From NCBI RefSeq assembly GCF_017908035.1, contig NZ_JAEQMU010000001.1, forward strand, positions 1,798,001-1,862,000: a DNA stretch of 64,000 nt, written 5' to 3'. Positions 25,501 to 35,406 of the stretch are shown here, in pieces. Source of the DNA: Sphingobacterium tabacisoli. Its GTDB lineage: Bacteria; Bacteroidota; Bacteroidia; Sphingobacteriales; Sphingobacteriaceae. The notes beneath the pieces are model-generated. The model was not told the DNA's origin, ran no database searches, and worked only from the letters and a program-made list of their open reading frames with translations. Position numbers and translations under genes: made by a program. Each line of letters opens with the position of its first letter. Position 1 is the first letter of the stretch.

Positions 25501-28146
25501 ATGCATAAACACACCTATTATATCAGTGGCATGACCTGTGATGGTTGCCGTACACAAATAGAAAACAAGCTCCATGAAATACCTGGCATAAATGCTAGTA
25601 TCTCATTAGAAGAAGGAAAAGCAGAAATAGAAAGCGAAAGTCACTTGGAACTTGCTACACTTCAAGAGAAAATCAACGAAATAGGCAGTAGCTATCAAAT
25701 CCATGAGCATGCACACAGTCACCATCAGAATCCCCCAAAACAAGTCAATGATTCGCCAAGTGGACAATACATCTGTCCAATGTTTTGTGAGGGGCATGAC
25801 AAGATATATACCGAAAAAGGTCGCTGTCCTGTATGTAACATGTTCTTACAACCAATAGAACAGGTCCACCAGACACCTGTACCTCAACAGTACGCCAAAT
25901 CACCAGAAAGTGATAAGTCTAATGCGGGGAAATATTACTGTCCTATGCATTGTGAAGGTGACAAAATATATGATAAAGCTGGAACATGTCCGGTATGCGG
26001 TATGAATCTCGAAAAAATCCCTGAAACGAACCTGAAGGTCACATTCAGCTGCCCGATGCATCCGGAAGTCCAACAGGATACACCGGGTGCCTGTCCTATC
26101 TGTGGTATGGACCTCGTCCCTAACCAGCAAACAGAAGCTGAAGATGACGCCTATCAAGACTGGAAAAAAAAGCTAATAATCAGCACCATCTTTACCTTAC
26201 CGGTTTTCATTCTCTCTATGGGTGATATGCTTCCCGGAAAACCGGTAAGCCAACTGATTCCGGCCCATATCAACGGTTGGATACAATTCATCCTTACTTT
26301 ACCGGTTATATTTTATACAGGCTGGACTTTCTTTCAACGAGGCTGGACATCTTTCAAAACATGGAATCTCAATATGTTCAGTCTTATTGCCCTGGGTACT
26401 GCAGCAGCTTTTATTTTCAGTATAGTCGCTTTACTATTCCCTCAGGTTCTCCCAGCAGAGATGCTTGAGCACAACGCCCATCCACATCTATACTTTGAAT
26501 CTGTAGTCGTAATCATCACACTGGTCATACTGGGGCAACTTATGGAAGCTAAAGCACATTCCAAAACCAATTCGGCTATCAAGGCGCTCGTCAAACTCAC
26601 CCCTGCAGAAGCGATATGGCTACATGATGGTAATGAACAGCGGATAGCAGTGACAGACATACACAAAGGTTATATGTTACGCGTGCGTCCAGGCGACAAA
26701 GTACCTATAGATGGCATTATTAAAGAGGGAAGTTCTTCTGTAGACGAATCCATGATCACAGGGGAATCTATTCCTGTAGAGAAAAACAAGGGCGACAATG
26801 TTATTGGAGGGACTATAAACGGCAATCAGAGCTTCGTCATGCAGGCAACCCACATTGGATCCGAGACGCTATTATCCCAAATCATACAACTGGTCAACGA
26901 TGCCAGCCGAAGTCAGGCCCCTATACAAAAACTAACTGATCGAATATCACGAATATTTGTCCCTATTGTCATACTCATAGCCATAGCCACCTTCATCATT
27001 TGGCTACTCAGCGGAGTAGAAGATAGTCTAGCCTATGCCATCACCAATGCGCTTGCAATCCTTATCGTAGCCTGTCCTTGTGCGCTAGGTCTGGCCACGC
27101 CCATGTCTGTCATGGTGAGTATAGGTAAAGGGGCAAAAAACGGAATATTGGTAAAAAAAGCCGAAGCTCTCGAACAACTTCGTAAAATAGACTACCTTAT
27201 TCTCGACAAGACAGGTACTATCACAGAAGGTAAACCCGAGGTAACCACTTATGAAGGAGTGGACAATATCGATGATAACAATATCCTCCAGATAGCAGCA
27301 TCAATCAACAAACAAAGCTCCCACCCATTGGCAGAAGCCATGGTCAATAAAGCGGCAGAGAATTCCATCTCCCTATCAACGATTGAAGATTTCCTCAACA
27401 TCACTGGAAAAGGAGTTGCTGCCCGTATCGGAGACCGCCATGCATACTTAGGTAATGAAGCCTTACTCCACGACAATCACATCAGTATTCCAACCTCTAT
27501 AAAAGATAAGGTGAATCAATTACAAGCCAGTGGATCCAGCGTCTCTTATTTAGCTATAGACCAACAGTATGCCGGCTTTATTGCCGTAAAAGATAAAATA
27601 AAGGTCAATGCCAAAGAAATCATATCCCATGTACAGAGCCTCGGTATTCAGGTTGTGATGCTCACAGGCGACAATGAGTTGACAGCACAAGCTGTAGCCA
27701 ATGAAACAGGGATAAACTCCTTCAGGGCCAAACTCCTTCCCCAGGACAAGTTAAATGAAATCAACAGATTGCAAGGGGAAAGTAAAATCGTAGCAATGAC
27801 AGGTGACGGAATTAATGATGCCCCAGCTTTGACACAAGCCGATGTAGGTATCGCCATGGGATCAGGAACTGATGTTGCCATACAAAGCTCAGATATCACA
27901 CTCTTAAAAGGTGAGCTGACAGGTGTTTCTAAAGCGATAGACCTAAGCCGTATGATGATGCGCAATATCAAAGAGAATCTACTCTTTGCCTTTTTATATA
28001 ATGTAATCGGAATACCGATAGCAGCGGGACTATTATTCCCATCTTTTGGCATATTGATGTCACCAATGATTGCTGCTGCAGCTATGAGTTTAAGCTCAGT
28101 ATCAGTAATACTAAACTCCTTGCGTCTCAATCTCAAAAAACTATAA
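25501..28146 (+). CDS. copA: Copper-translocating P1B-type ATPase with three HMBD modules
   Basis: An 881-aa heavy-metal P-type ATPase that exports Cu(I) to the periplasm. The order is an HMA domain (GMTCDGC, C13/C16), a His-rich linker (about 69-75), three heavy-metal-binding (HMBD, CPM...CPxC) modules at about 90-118, 145-173 and 182-207, then the transporter. The transmembrane ion site is [12 protein letters not shown] (CPC), the phosphorylation motif is DKTGT, the actuator has TGES, and the nucleotide domain ends with [11 protein letters not shown] indicates Cu+/Ag+. The first HMBD deviates (CPMFC...CPVCNM) from the usual CGM end. It is monocistronic with no repressor gene beside it; a small inverted repeat lies upstream. 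Confidence 0.95.
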   Translation: MHKHTYYISGMTCDGCRTQIENKLHEIPGINASISLEEGKAEIESESHLELATLQEKINEIGSSYQIHEHAHSHHQNPPKQVNDSPSGQYICPMFCEGHDKIYTEKGRCPVCNMFLQPIEQVHQTPVPQQYAKSPESDKSNAGKYYCPMHCEGDKIYDKAGTCPVCGMNLEKIPETNLKVTFSCPMHPEVQQDTPGACPICGMDLVPNQQTEAEDDAYQDWKKKLIISTIFTLPVFILSMGDMLPGKPVSQLIPAHINGWIQFILTLPVIFYTGWTFFQRGWTSFKTWNLNMFSLIALGTAAAFIFSIVALLFPQVLPAEMLEHNAHPHLYFESVVVIITLVILGQLMEAKAHSKTNSAIKALVKLTPAEAIWLHDGNEQRIAVTDIHKGYMLRVRPGDKVPIDGIIKEGSSSVDESMITGESIPVEKNKGDNVIGGTINGNQSFVMQATHIGSETLLSQIIQLVNDASRSQAPIQKLTDRISRIFVPIVILIAIATFIIWLLSGVEDSLAYAITNALAILIVACPCALGLATPMSVMVSIGKGAKNGILVKKAEALEQLRKIDYLILDKTGTITEGKPEVTTYEGVDNIDDNNILQIAASINKQSSHPLAEAMVNKAAENSISLSTIEDFLNITGKGVAARIGDRHAYLGNEALLHDNHISIPTSIKDKVNQLQASGSSVSYLAIDQQYAGFIAVKDKIKVNAKEIISHVQSLGIQVVMLTGDNELTAQAVANETGINSFRAKLLPQDKLNEINRLQGESKIVAMTGDGINDAPALTQADVGIAMGSGTDVAIQSSDITLLKGELTGVSKAIDLSRMMMRNIKENLLFAFLYNVIGIPIAAGLLFPSFGILMSPMIAAAAMSLSSVSVILNSLRLNLKKL

Positions 28147-28543
28147 GCAACTTTGAAGCTTCACCTCTTGTCGTTAACTTATGACATCAACGACAAGAGG
28201 TCAGGCCTCAAAACAGCACCCCTCCCATCGCCAATGAAACCGTTAGCGTATTTAGTTCCGAAAAAACTATCCCGAAATAAAATACATATTGGGATTCTCC
28301 AACAAAACTGACTATTTTTACCACAGATTATAGATAATCTACTATTTTATTACAAATCGTTGCATTACACAAGTCATTGCAACGTTGCATATATACCAAT
28401 AAATAGTACATATGTAATTTGAACATTTCATGTAACCATTAAAAGACAAACCGATCCATCAACTGACGGATCACGAAATAAATGCGAAGCATTCATGAGT
28501 TCCATTAAGAAAACAATTAAATGCACGAAATAATTATATATCT
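28147..28543. other. 397-bp intergenic region after the copper ATPase
   Basis: It holds a strong 12-bp hairpin (CCTCTTGTCGTT at 28164-28175 with AACGACAAGAGG at 28189-28200), probably the transcription end of the ATPase gene although no T-run follows. A 7-bp dyad CGTTGCA/TGCAACG lies at 28358-28364 and 28378-28384, and a short GATCC...GGATC hairpin near 28452-28471. I see no coding frame. Confidence 0.6.
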
Positions 28544-29446
28544 ATGAAATTTGGACAGGTAGCAGATCCTTCGACGATTGACTTCACAATACCCCAAACA
28601 CCGCAACAATCCCTTGATCTATTACAAAAAAGCAAACAGGATCAGCCCTTGGAAGTATATGTAGGCTGTGCCAAATGGAATAAAAATGACCTTAAGGGGT
28701 TCTATCCCCGTGGCACAAAGGATGAATTAGCCTATTATTCTACGCAATTCAACGCTATTGAATTGAATGCTACATTCTACAACTCGCCTTCCAAAAGTCA
28801 GGTAGAAACCTGGAAGAACAAAACTCCGGAAGAGTTTAAGTTTTTTCCTAAGATCCCACAGTCCATCAGTCATTTCGGAAGATTGTTAAATACAGACGAA
28901 AAGGTGAATGCCTTTGTAGATTCTACTGTACTATTTGAGGAGAAGTTAGGTATGGCTTTTCTTCAATTAATCGACAATTTCAAACCAAAGGATTTTGACC
29001 GACTAGAATCTTTTTTAAGGAATTTCCCAAAAGGATATCCGTTAGCTGTTGAGGTCCGCAATGAAGAATGGTTCTCCCCATCCGTAGCTGAACGCTTTTA
29101 TGCCCTGTTAGAAGAAACAAACAAGACCAATATCATTGTCGATACAGCAGGAAGAAGAGACATGATGCACATGCGTTTTACCACACCGACTGCTTTTATC
29201 CGCTATGTAGGTGCCAACCATCCATCAGATTACACAAGGCTGGACGAATGGGTCAAAACAATAGTACAATGGAAAGAGGCTGGCTTGCAACAGCTTTACT
29301 TTTTCATCCATCAAAACATAGAAGTAGAGTCTCCCTTACTAGCAGCACATTTTATAGAAAAGCTGAACAAAGCGATCGGCACCAATCTGAATATTCCCCA
29401 AAAACCTGGAGACGTCTCAAATAATACTGCACCTACATTATTCTAA
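28544..29446 (+). CDS. DUF72-family protein
   Basis: A 300-aa TIM-barrel-like protein of the widespread DUF72 (YecE-like) family, whose biochemical role is not established. Family features: VYVGCAKWNKNDLKGFYP near residue 40, the substrate-like face FNAIELNATFYNSPS, and VDTAGRRDMMHMR; the C-terminal half holds FIRYVGANHPSDYTRLDEW. Usual family length is 240-300, so this copy is full length. A VOC-family gene starts 2 bp downstream and is certainly co-transcribed. Cytosolic; no signal peptide. Confidence 0.9.
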   Translation: MKFGQVADPSTIDFTIPQTPQQSLDLLQKSKQDQPLEVYVGCAKWNKNDLKGFYPRGTKDELAYYSTQFNAIELNATFYNSPSKSQVETWKNKTPEEFKFFPKIPQSISHFGRLLNTDEKVNAFVDSTVLFEEKLGMAFLQLIDNFKPKDFDRLESFLRNFPKGYPLAVEVRNEEWFSPSVAERFYALLEETNKTNIIVDTAGRRDMMHMRFTTPTAFIRYVGANHPSDYTRLDEWVKTIVQWKEAGLQQLYFFIHQNIEVESPLLAAHFIEKLNKAIGTNLNIPQKPGDVSNNTAPTLF

Positions 29447-29447
29447 C

Positions 29448-29837
29448 ATGCGCCTAGAAGGTATTCATCACATCGCTATCATTGTAAGCGACTATACACG
29501 TTCAAAGGAGTTTTACACCCAATTGCTAGGACTGGAGATTCTTAATGAAGTCTATAGAAAAGAGCGGGATTCATATAAGCTGGATCTCGCTATTGGCAAT
29601 CATTACGTTATTGAGCTTTTTTCATTTCCAACTTATGTACCCCGTCCATCCTACCCGGAGGCACTTGGCCTACGTCACCTTGCCTTTGCAGTAGATAATA
29701 TTGAACAATGGATAGACAAGTTGCAAAACAACAAAATACCAGTAGAACCAATCCGCATAGACGAATACTCCGGTAAAAAATTCACCTTTTTTCAAGATCC
29801 CGATGGGCTCCCCTTAGAGCTGTACGAATATCAATAG
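29448..29837 (+). CDS. VOC-family (glyoxalase-like, YaeR type) protein
   Basis: A 129-aa single vicinal-oxygen-chelate protein. Metal-binding residues of the two beta-alpha-beta-beta-beta repeats are visible: His in GIHHIAIIV near residue 7, Glu in VIELF, His in LRHLAFAV, and Glu in PLELYEY at the C-terminus. The pattern matches the SMU1112c/YaeR branch, which is related to glyoxalase I but whose substrate is unproven. It is coupled to the DUF72 gene (2-bp gap) and converges on the methyltransferase gene 10 bp downstream. Confidence 0.9.
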   Translation: MRLEGIHHIAIIVSDYTRSKEFYTQLLGLEILNEVYRKERDSYKLDLAIGNHYVIELFSFPTYVPRPSYPEALGLRHLAFAVDNIEQWIDKLQNNKIPVEPIRIDEYSGKKFTFFQDPDGLPLELYEYQ

Positions 29838-29846
29838 AAAAAACGC

Positions 29847-31025
29847 CTAAAGGCCACAAACCTTTTCCAGATAATGCTTATCAATACCAAAATAAGCTTT
29901 AGTGCTTTGGAGTTTATTTAAGATTTCTTGCTTCTTTGATGACGAAATTTCTTTTTTCTCTGCAACGATCATCACATTTTTAGGAGTATGTGCATCAGAG
30001 ATAAATTGCATTACCTTAGTCTGATAACCATAATACTCCAGGATTAATGCTCGTATACTATCGGTTAACATCTCGGCGTGTCTTTCTAAAAAAACACCAT
30101 GCCTGATCATAAAATCAAGATCATTCTTTTTCTTTACCCGTTCAAGTTCCCTTCGCACTTGTTTATGACAGCAGGGAGCTACCACGATAAGCTTTGCATT
30201 GTGCTGTATTCCCTTAAATATCGCATCATCTGTCGCCGTATCACACGCGTGTAGAGCAATTAAAATATCTAGTTCATCGTTAGACGCATAAGCATCAATG
30301 GTTCCCTGTGAAAAATGCAACGAGTCGAACCCTGTATACTTAGCAATTCCATTACATAATTCAACCAAATCCTGTCTATACTCGATACCTTCAACGCTAC
30401 TTTTTTTCTTTAATTCATTCGTTAAGTAATCGTATAATGCAAAGGTCAAGTATCCCTTACCCGCTCCCATATCCACTACCTTTAGTACATGATCGGACGG
30501 TAGCGTATTTAAAGACGAACTAAGAAGCTCAATATAATGGTTAATCTGCTTCCATTTATCCTGAGCAGCTTTATACACTTGTCCCTTTTCATCAGTCAAA
30601 CGTAGGGCATGAAGGTAACCCTTGGTAGACTCACCTATTTTTCGTTGCTTTTGTACATCATGATTTCGCTCTTCTGGTTTCTTAGCTGTTGGCTTCTCCT
30701 TCCGTTCCGCCCATACACCTTTCTTATTTTGTTGGCAAATGAAGTTAGCCTCTTCAGTGAATAAAGTACCGATTTTAAACTGTCCTGTATTTAGAAAATC
30801 TGCTATGCATTGCACCCCTTCTTTGATAGCATAATTTTTGGTAATATCCCTCGTTTGATATCGAAAGGTAAACGACAGATTGATCTCTCGCTTTATTGAT
30901 ACCAACTTAACATAAACCTGTTTTAGCTCCTTTTCAGGACCATGATAATCTCCCAGTGACAGCTTTATAAAGTGGTCCTGTTCTATACTATTATTCAGCT
31001 TTTCGAAAAAAGAAGATAGTGCCAT
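29847..31025 (-). CDS. SAM-dependent methyltransferase (Methyltransf_32-like)
   Basis: A 392-aa protein whose C-terminal half is a class I methyltransferase: the SAM-binding VVDMGAGKGYLTFAL motif near residue 193, the acidic end of the next strand in VEGIEYRQDLV, and the PCCHKQVRRE motif characteristic of Methyltransf_32 and METTL25-like proteins. The N-terminal ~150 residues are unlike anything I can name and may bind substrate. The substrate is unknown; RNA or protein are possible. The ATG at 31025 (MALSSFF) fits better than an ATG 14 codons upstream, which would add residues unlike a conserved N-terminus. Confidence 0.82.
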   Translation of the reverse strand: MALSSFFEKLNNSIEQDHFIKLSLGDYHGPEKELKQVYVKLVSIKREINLSFTFRYQTRDITKNYAIKEGVQCIADFLNTGQFKIGTLFTEEANFICQQNKKGVWAERKEKPTAKKPEERNHDVQKQRKIGESTKGYLHALRLTDEKGQVYKAAQDKWKQINHYIELLSSSLNTLPSDHVLKVVDMGAGKGYLTFALYDYLTNELKKKSSVEGIEYRQDLVELCNGIAKYTGFDSLHFSQGTIDAYASNDELDILIALHACDTATDDAIFKGIQHNAKLIVVAPCCHKQVRRELERVKKKNDLDFMIRHGVFLERHAEMLTDSIRALILEYYGYQTKVMQFISDAHTPKNVMIVAEKKEISSSKKQEILNKLQSTKAYFGIDKHYLEKVCGL

Positions 31026-31162
31026 ATTGCAAATAGTGATTTTAGGCCACAAAGATACAAAATCCATTATTGGTCCTTCTACTTAATATCCTACCTCTGT
31101 CAACATTTAGATCTTTAACAGAAATTTCACCCATGATATTCGTCAATTCAAAGCATTTTATT

Positions 31163-31170
31163 TAAGTTTG
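31163..31170 (+). promoter_or_regulatory. Putative -7 promoter element of the HAD gene
   Basis: TAAGTTTG matches TAnnTTTG and lies 19 nt before the ATG of the HAD phosphatase at 31190. Confidence 0.45.
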
Positions 31171-31189
31171 GAATAGACTCAGATTTACT

Positions 31190-31978
31190 ATGCAGAACCC
31201 AGAAATCGAAGCCGTATTCTTTGACATTGACGGCACTTTACTAAGTTTCAAAACACACGAAGTATCTCCATCCACAGAAGAAGCCCTTGCACAGCTTCAG
31301 GCCAAAGGAATCAAAATCATACTGTCTACAGGACGATCTATCAATAGCATAGACCACGTCAGGTACTTAGATTTTGACGGCTATATTACTTTCAATGGAG
31401 GCTACTGTGTATCTAAAGAAGGCCATATTCTCTTCAAAAAATCTATTGATTCAAAGGATATCGAAAGTCTTCTAAAACATGCAAATGAAAAACCTTTAAG
31501 CTTTTCATTCATGTCGGAGAAGGAAGTAACCATACACGATGTCACTCCAGAAATTGCAGGTATGTACGCTCACCTTAACCTTCCTGTACCCCCGTTAGTA
31601 GATATGGATAATGTAAATACGGACGAAATACTACAGACCAATATTTTCCTAGGACCGGATGAAGAGGAACAGTTTATGCAAGAAATAATGCCCAACTCCA
31701 TAGCTTCACGCTGGACTCCTCTATTTGCGGACGTGAATCCTAAAGGACAGAGTAAAAAAGTAGGTATAGATATTTTTTGTAAACATTACGGAATAGACAT
31801 TACCAAGACCATGGCCTTTGGAGACGGAGGAAACGACATCACTATGCTTCAACATGTAGGCATAGGAGTCGCTATGGGAAATGCCAATCCAGAAGTAAAA
31901 GAAATAGCAGATTACATCACAGACGATGTTGATAGTGACGGTATTTGGAATGCTTTAAAGCATTTTAGTGTATTATAA
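31190..31978 (+). CDS. Cof-type HAD-IIB phosphatase
   Basis: A 262-aa cytosolic sugar-phosphate-type phosphatase. Motif I is FFDIDGTLLSF (nucleophile Asp at about residue 12), motif II ILSTGRS, and motifs III/IV are the lysine in KGQSKKVG and GDGGNDITML with VAMGNANPEVKEIADY, all in the expected order with an IIB cap between motif II and III. The exact substrate is not predictable. It is a single gene with a -7 box upstream and a convergent neighbour downstream, separated by a bidirectional terminator. Confidence 0.92.
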   Translation: MQNPEIEAVFFDIDGTLLSFKTHEVSPSTEEALAQLQAKGIKIILSTGRSINSIDHVRYLDFDGYITFNGGYCVSKEGHILFKKSIDSKDIESLLKHANEKPLSFSFMSEKEVTIHDVTPEIAGMYAHLNLPVPPLVDMDNVNTDEILQTNIFLGPDEEEQFMQEIMPNSIASRWTPLFADVNPKGQSKKVGIDIFCKHYGIDITKTMAFGDGGNDITMLQHVGIGVAMGNANPEVKEIADYITDDVDSDGIWNALKHFSVL

Positions 31979-32030
31979 TTCCATAAAAAACTTTCATGAT
32001 CCCTTCGGCTCACCAACAGACACTTTCAGA

Positions 32031-32062
32031 AAAAAAGGTAAAGTGAAAACTTTACCTTTTTT
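32031..32062. terminator. Bidirectional terminator between the HAD gene and the envelope operon
   Basis: AAAAAAGGTAAAGT (32031-32044) pairs with ACTTTACCTTTTTT (32049-32062). T-runs occur on both strands. Confidence 0.85.
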
Positions 32063-32081
32063 ATTAAATAGCTTATTAGCT

Positions 32082-33392
32082 TCATTTCAGCAATTGATAC
32101 AAAGCATGTATCCCGTAATCACTCAATTTCAATTCAGCATTAAAGCTATTGGATACTTCTCCTCCTTTTCCACTTATTTCTACTTTTTCAATTCTATCAA
32201 ATTGAGATAACCAAGACAGATGTCTTCGAGCCGCCGCATTACGTGTATAAGATAAAAGAAAAGCATGATCTGTTGACACATAAGGAAATTCATTTTTTTC
32301 ATTCGCATCGGTACTTAGTCCGATCTGTTTACCTTCTATCCGCTTATAGAATTTATAGAACATTTTCTCTGGAAGATAGCTTGCCAAATGGGGTGATGCG
32401 TTAAATGTAAATAAAATATTAGGCACCGCTTCCTCCCTTATTTCTTTTTTCTCTATCGGATTAAAATTCTCATCGTAATCGTATGCAATGATGCTATCCG
32501 TCTGTAGCACATCATCGGCCCGCCATTGTATATCCATATAACCACCATAGTAGTTTTTTAAGGTATCAACGGGGATATTATAGCGTTGCAATCGGCCTTC
32601 ATACCGATCCAGAAAAGGTCGGATATCCGCTTGACAATATACATTTAACACATTAGACGGAGGCAACTCCCGTACGTTAGCCTGTAGTGGCAATCGTAAA
32701 ATGTCATTAGACAAAGACCAATTTGCAGTTATCATTCCCTTTTTAAAGGACAGATTTGCGCCCGCATCATTTGCCTTTTGCTTCCATTCGATATCCGCAG
32801 TATTTTCAAAACTAAAGTCCGTTAGTGTTTTAATCGGCACCATTGCAGTAGTTCGCCCTTCCCAAATTTTCAACATTGCCTCTTTCTTTTCCTTCTTATC
32901 AAAGCTAAGAGCTACTAAGACATTTCTGGAATCACCAAGAAGTACTACTCTATTATCTTTTCCATTAATCCACCAAAAATCATCTTCTTTTTCTACCCCG
33001 GTGCTGTCGATACCGAGCTCGGTCTGCACAAAAGCCTGTAACTGTTCTTGATTCTCGACATTAAGCCATGCATACCAGGTCTCCTCCTCATCTTTCAACG
33101 CAAACATATACACGTTAGCTGGAATTGATATCCCTAGGTTACGGCTCGATTTACTATCACTTGTCGTATCGGCACTATCCCCACCAAAATAAGTCCCAGG
33201 ATTTGAAACCGCGTTCCAAGCAATATCTGTTAGTATTTTATCTACCGCGACCTTAGTCACATATTCACTGTCTTGATGTACTAAGCCTCCCTTCGAACGA
33301 GACTCTCGTACCGCCAAGAATAGATAGAGGCCTATTGCGATTACCGCAATAAGCCCCACTACTATAAATACTATCTTTTTCAATAGCTTCAT
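32082..33392 (-). CDS. Hypothetical membrane-anchored envelope protein
   Basis: A 436-aa protein with one N-terminal transmembrane helix (about residues 5-24) and a large extracytoplasmic part. I do not recognise a family. The part after the anchor carries repeated beta-type segments such as TWYAWLNVENQEQ and VLLGDSRNVLVAL. Its ATG (33392) shares one base with the stop of the DUF4836-like gene (TAATG), so the two are translationally coupled; an upstream in-frame start at 33416 would overlap the upstream gene. Its pattern of paired scoring of 'cost'-like domains resembles the upstream protein, so the two may be distant relatives. It is the last gene of the operon. Confidence 0.75.
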   Translation of the reverse strand: MKLLKKIVFIVVGLIAVIAIGLYLFLAVRESRSKGGLVHQDSEYVTKVAVDKILTDIAWNAVSNPGTYFGGDSADTTSDSKSSRNLGISIPANVYMFALKDEEETWYAWLNVENQEQLQAFVQTELGIDSTGVEKEDDFWWINGKDNRVVLLGDSRNVLVALSFDKKEKKEAMLKIWEGRTTAMVPIKTLTDFSFENTADIEWKQKANDAGANLSFKKGMITANWSLSNDILRLPLQANVRELPPSNVLNVYCQADIRPFLDRYEGRLQRYNIPVDTLKNYYGGYMDIQWRADDVLQTDSIIAYDYDENFNPIEKKEIREEAVPNILFTFNASPHLASYLPEKMFYKFYKRIEGKQIGLSTDANEKNEFPYVSTDHAFLLSYTRNAAARRHLSWLSQFDRIEKVEISGKGGEVSNSFNAELKLSDYGIHALYQLLK

Positions 33393-35380
33393 TATTCTTT
33401 TAGTTTCAATGACCAACGATCCAAAACATCAAACAAGAATGCTAATGCGTTACCTTTTCTATTCGGAAATTCCACAGCAATTTCTCCTGTCACTTTATTT
33501 CCTTTGACCCCTGTAGAAGTCATATAGAAATCACCGTACTGTTGTAATTCAGCAACGGTTTCCTCTATAGAACGCTCAACAGGAATATCTAACTCCTCCA
33601 ATAAAACAGGTATACGTTTTGTATTGAACAATAAACTCAAATTATTTTTCTTAGCCATTGCTACATAAGGAGCATGTCCTTTTCCAGAGTAATGATTTGA
33701 TTTTATCATCTCCATTTTAGCCATGTCATTACCAATAAATACCATCCCCTGCTTGATCAATAAATAAACAGTAATACCAGATCCCTTATTTTCCTTAACC
33801 TCGTAGATACCATCATGATCAACCAATTCATTCTCCTGTACACCGATCTGGATTATCTTTTCGAAAATACGTGTGTCATCCGAAGAAAACATCCATAAAA
33901 ACTGAGGAATAGTCTCCGTTTTAGTTTTCTCTACTTCTGTATAGTTGTAATCGTCGTCGTACTCATAATCAGTATACGTTACATCTACCTTAGTCACGCC
34001 ATTTAGTACGAACAGGTTATCTCCTTTTATAACCTTTGCAATCGCCTTTTGATCCAAAGCAATGTCAAACAACATCGCTCCCAAGCTAATCATGTTAGAA
34101 TATCTCGGCATAAACGAACCATAATAACTTTCCATGATTTTCGGAAGGTTCTTTAAGTAGGCTTCCGTATTCACATTAAAAGAGAAAAAGCCCAACACAT
34201 CTTTATCCAAAAAAGGATAGAACTTTGGATTTAGCTTCTTATTATAGATTTCCTTGTAGTAAGAAGCCATCTCTTTGTCCAATGTTGCAGATCCAACGAA
34301 CTTCAGCTTATTGCCATCTACAACAATACTAGCATCGATTCCGTCAATACCATAGTCAAACTTGGGCTTCACGCCAAATAACTCGCTAAGTGCCTCCTCA
34401 GGATAAAGATACTTGTAATAAGAAAACACATCTGCAGCATGGATATGTGCGATTGTATTGGCACTCAACTTTGGTAATTTTTTAGCATCAAATGACTTAT
34501 ACCCACCGGCCAACATAAGTTCCATCTCCGCATTGACCCATTGTTTCACCAAGTCATTTTTAATCGAATCGTTATGTCTCGTAATACTATCATAGCGACT
34601 ATAATAATCATCGGAATATTCGTCCTGTGCTAAAATAGAATCGACGATCGCATACTCGTCTTCATCTGTTGTATCTACCGGTGCAAGAATTGGCGGTGCT
34701 GCCAATTCATATTCTTCTTCTTCCTCACTGACCGCTGTGGCCGCACGCGCGGCATCCGCTGCAGCTGAGTCCGCGGCAGCGTCAAAATCATAGGCATCCC
34801 AAGTCGTCGCTGCCGAATCCACAACAGCTTCTGCATACTCTGCTTCATATGCATCGTACGCATTTGCGATCAAACCATAGCGATTGATAACATCCTCTTT
34901 TCTGAAATAATAGTCCATAGCTAGGCCACCTAACACATATACCGTATTCTCATCCCAGCTAAGACGTAGAGACCGATCAGCAGAATAGATTGTAGGAAGA
35001 GAATTAACAATCTCTACTTTCTTATGTTTTGGGATAATAGATTCAAACTGACTTTTGTTAGACAATGGGATCAGAGCGCCAATATACTGTACACTATCTG
35101 TACTACGCACATAAGCATAAGCTTTAGCTTTAAGGTCGACTCCCAGCTCTTCTATCTTTGAAGGTCTCAGTTTACTATCGCTGTTCATTTTATCAAAAAG
35201 CCCCAAGCGGGTCAATGTAAGGTTAAGATCAGCGATATTCAAATGGTCAAATACAGCTTTATTATTGAAAGATACGACCACTTTAGCGTCGTGGGGTACT
35301 TTTCGGATTAAATCTTGTGCATTTGATGTTAAAGTCATCAATATGCCCAATGCTAGTGCAGCAAATTTGTGTAGATACAT
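33392..35380 (-). CDS. DUF4836-like exported protein with Ala/Asp/Glu-rich insert
   Basis: A 662-aa protein with a cleavable signal peptide (about 1-21, ending in SNAQ). The start after it, IRKVPHDAKVVVSFNNKAV, resembles the DUF4836 family of Bacteroidota envelope proteins, whose function is not known. Between about residues 175 and 235 lies a highly biased insert rich in Ala, Asp, Glu and Tyr (DAAADSAAADAARA). Such a linker is unlike the rest of the protein. It is followed by the membrane-anchored protein gene (TAATG overlap) and preceded by a lipoprotein gene, giving a three-gene envelope operon. The DUF assignment is by recollection of the N-terminal pattern. Confidence 0.75.
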   Translation of the reverse strand: MYLHKFAALALGILMTLTSNAQDLIRKVPHDAKVVVSFNNKAVFDHLNIADLNLTLTRLGLFDKMNSDSKLRPSKIEELGVDLKAKAYAYVRSTDSVQYIGALIPLSNKSQFESIIPKHKKVEIVNSLPTIYSADRSLRLSWDENTVYVLGGLAMDYYFRKEDVINRYGLIANAYDAYEAEYAEAVVDSAATTWDAYDFDAAADSAAADAARAATAVSEEEEEYELAAPPILAPVDTTDEDEYAIVDSILAQDEYSDDYYSRYDSITRHNDSIKNDLVKQWVNAEMELMLAGGYKSFDAKKLPKLSANTIAHIHAADVFSYYKYLYPEEALSELFGVKPKFDYGIDGIDASIVVDGNKLKFVGSATLDKEMASYYKEIYNKKLNPKFYPFLDKDVLGFFSFNVNTEAYLKNLPKIMESYYGSFMPRYSNMISLGAMLFDIALDQKAIAKVIKGDNLFVLNGVTKVDVTYTDYEYDDDYNYTEVEKTKTETIPQFLWMFSSDDTRIFEKIIQIGVQENELVDHDGIYEVKENKGSGITVYLLIKQGMVFIGNDMAKMEMIKSNHYSGKGHAPYVAMAKKNNLSLLFNTKRIPVLLEELDIPVERSIEETVAELQQYGDFYMTSTGVKGNKVTGEIAVEFPNRKGNALAFLFDVLDRWSLKLKE

Positions 35381-35406
35381 ATTTAAATTATAAAATTTTA
35401 AACTTT

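Noticed and set aside
28358-28384. CGTTGCA/TGCAACG dyad as an operator
   Set aside because: It is 160 bp from the next start, short, and not repeated elsewhere that I can see.
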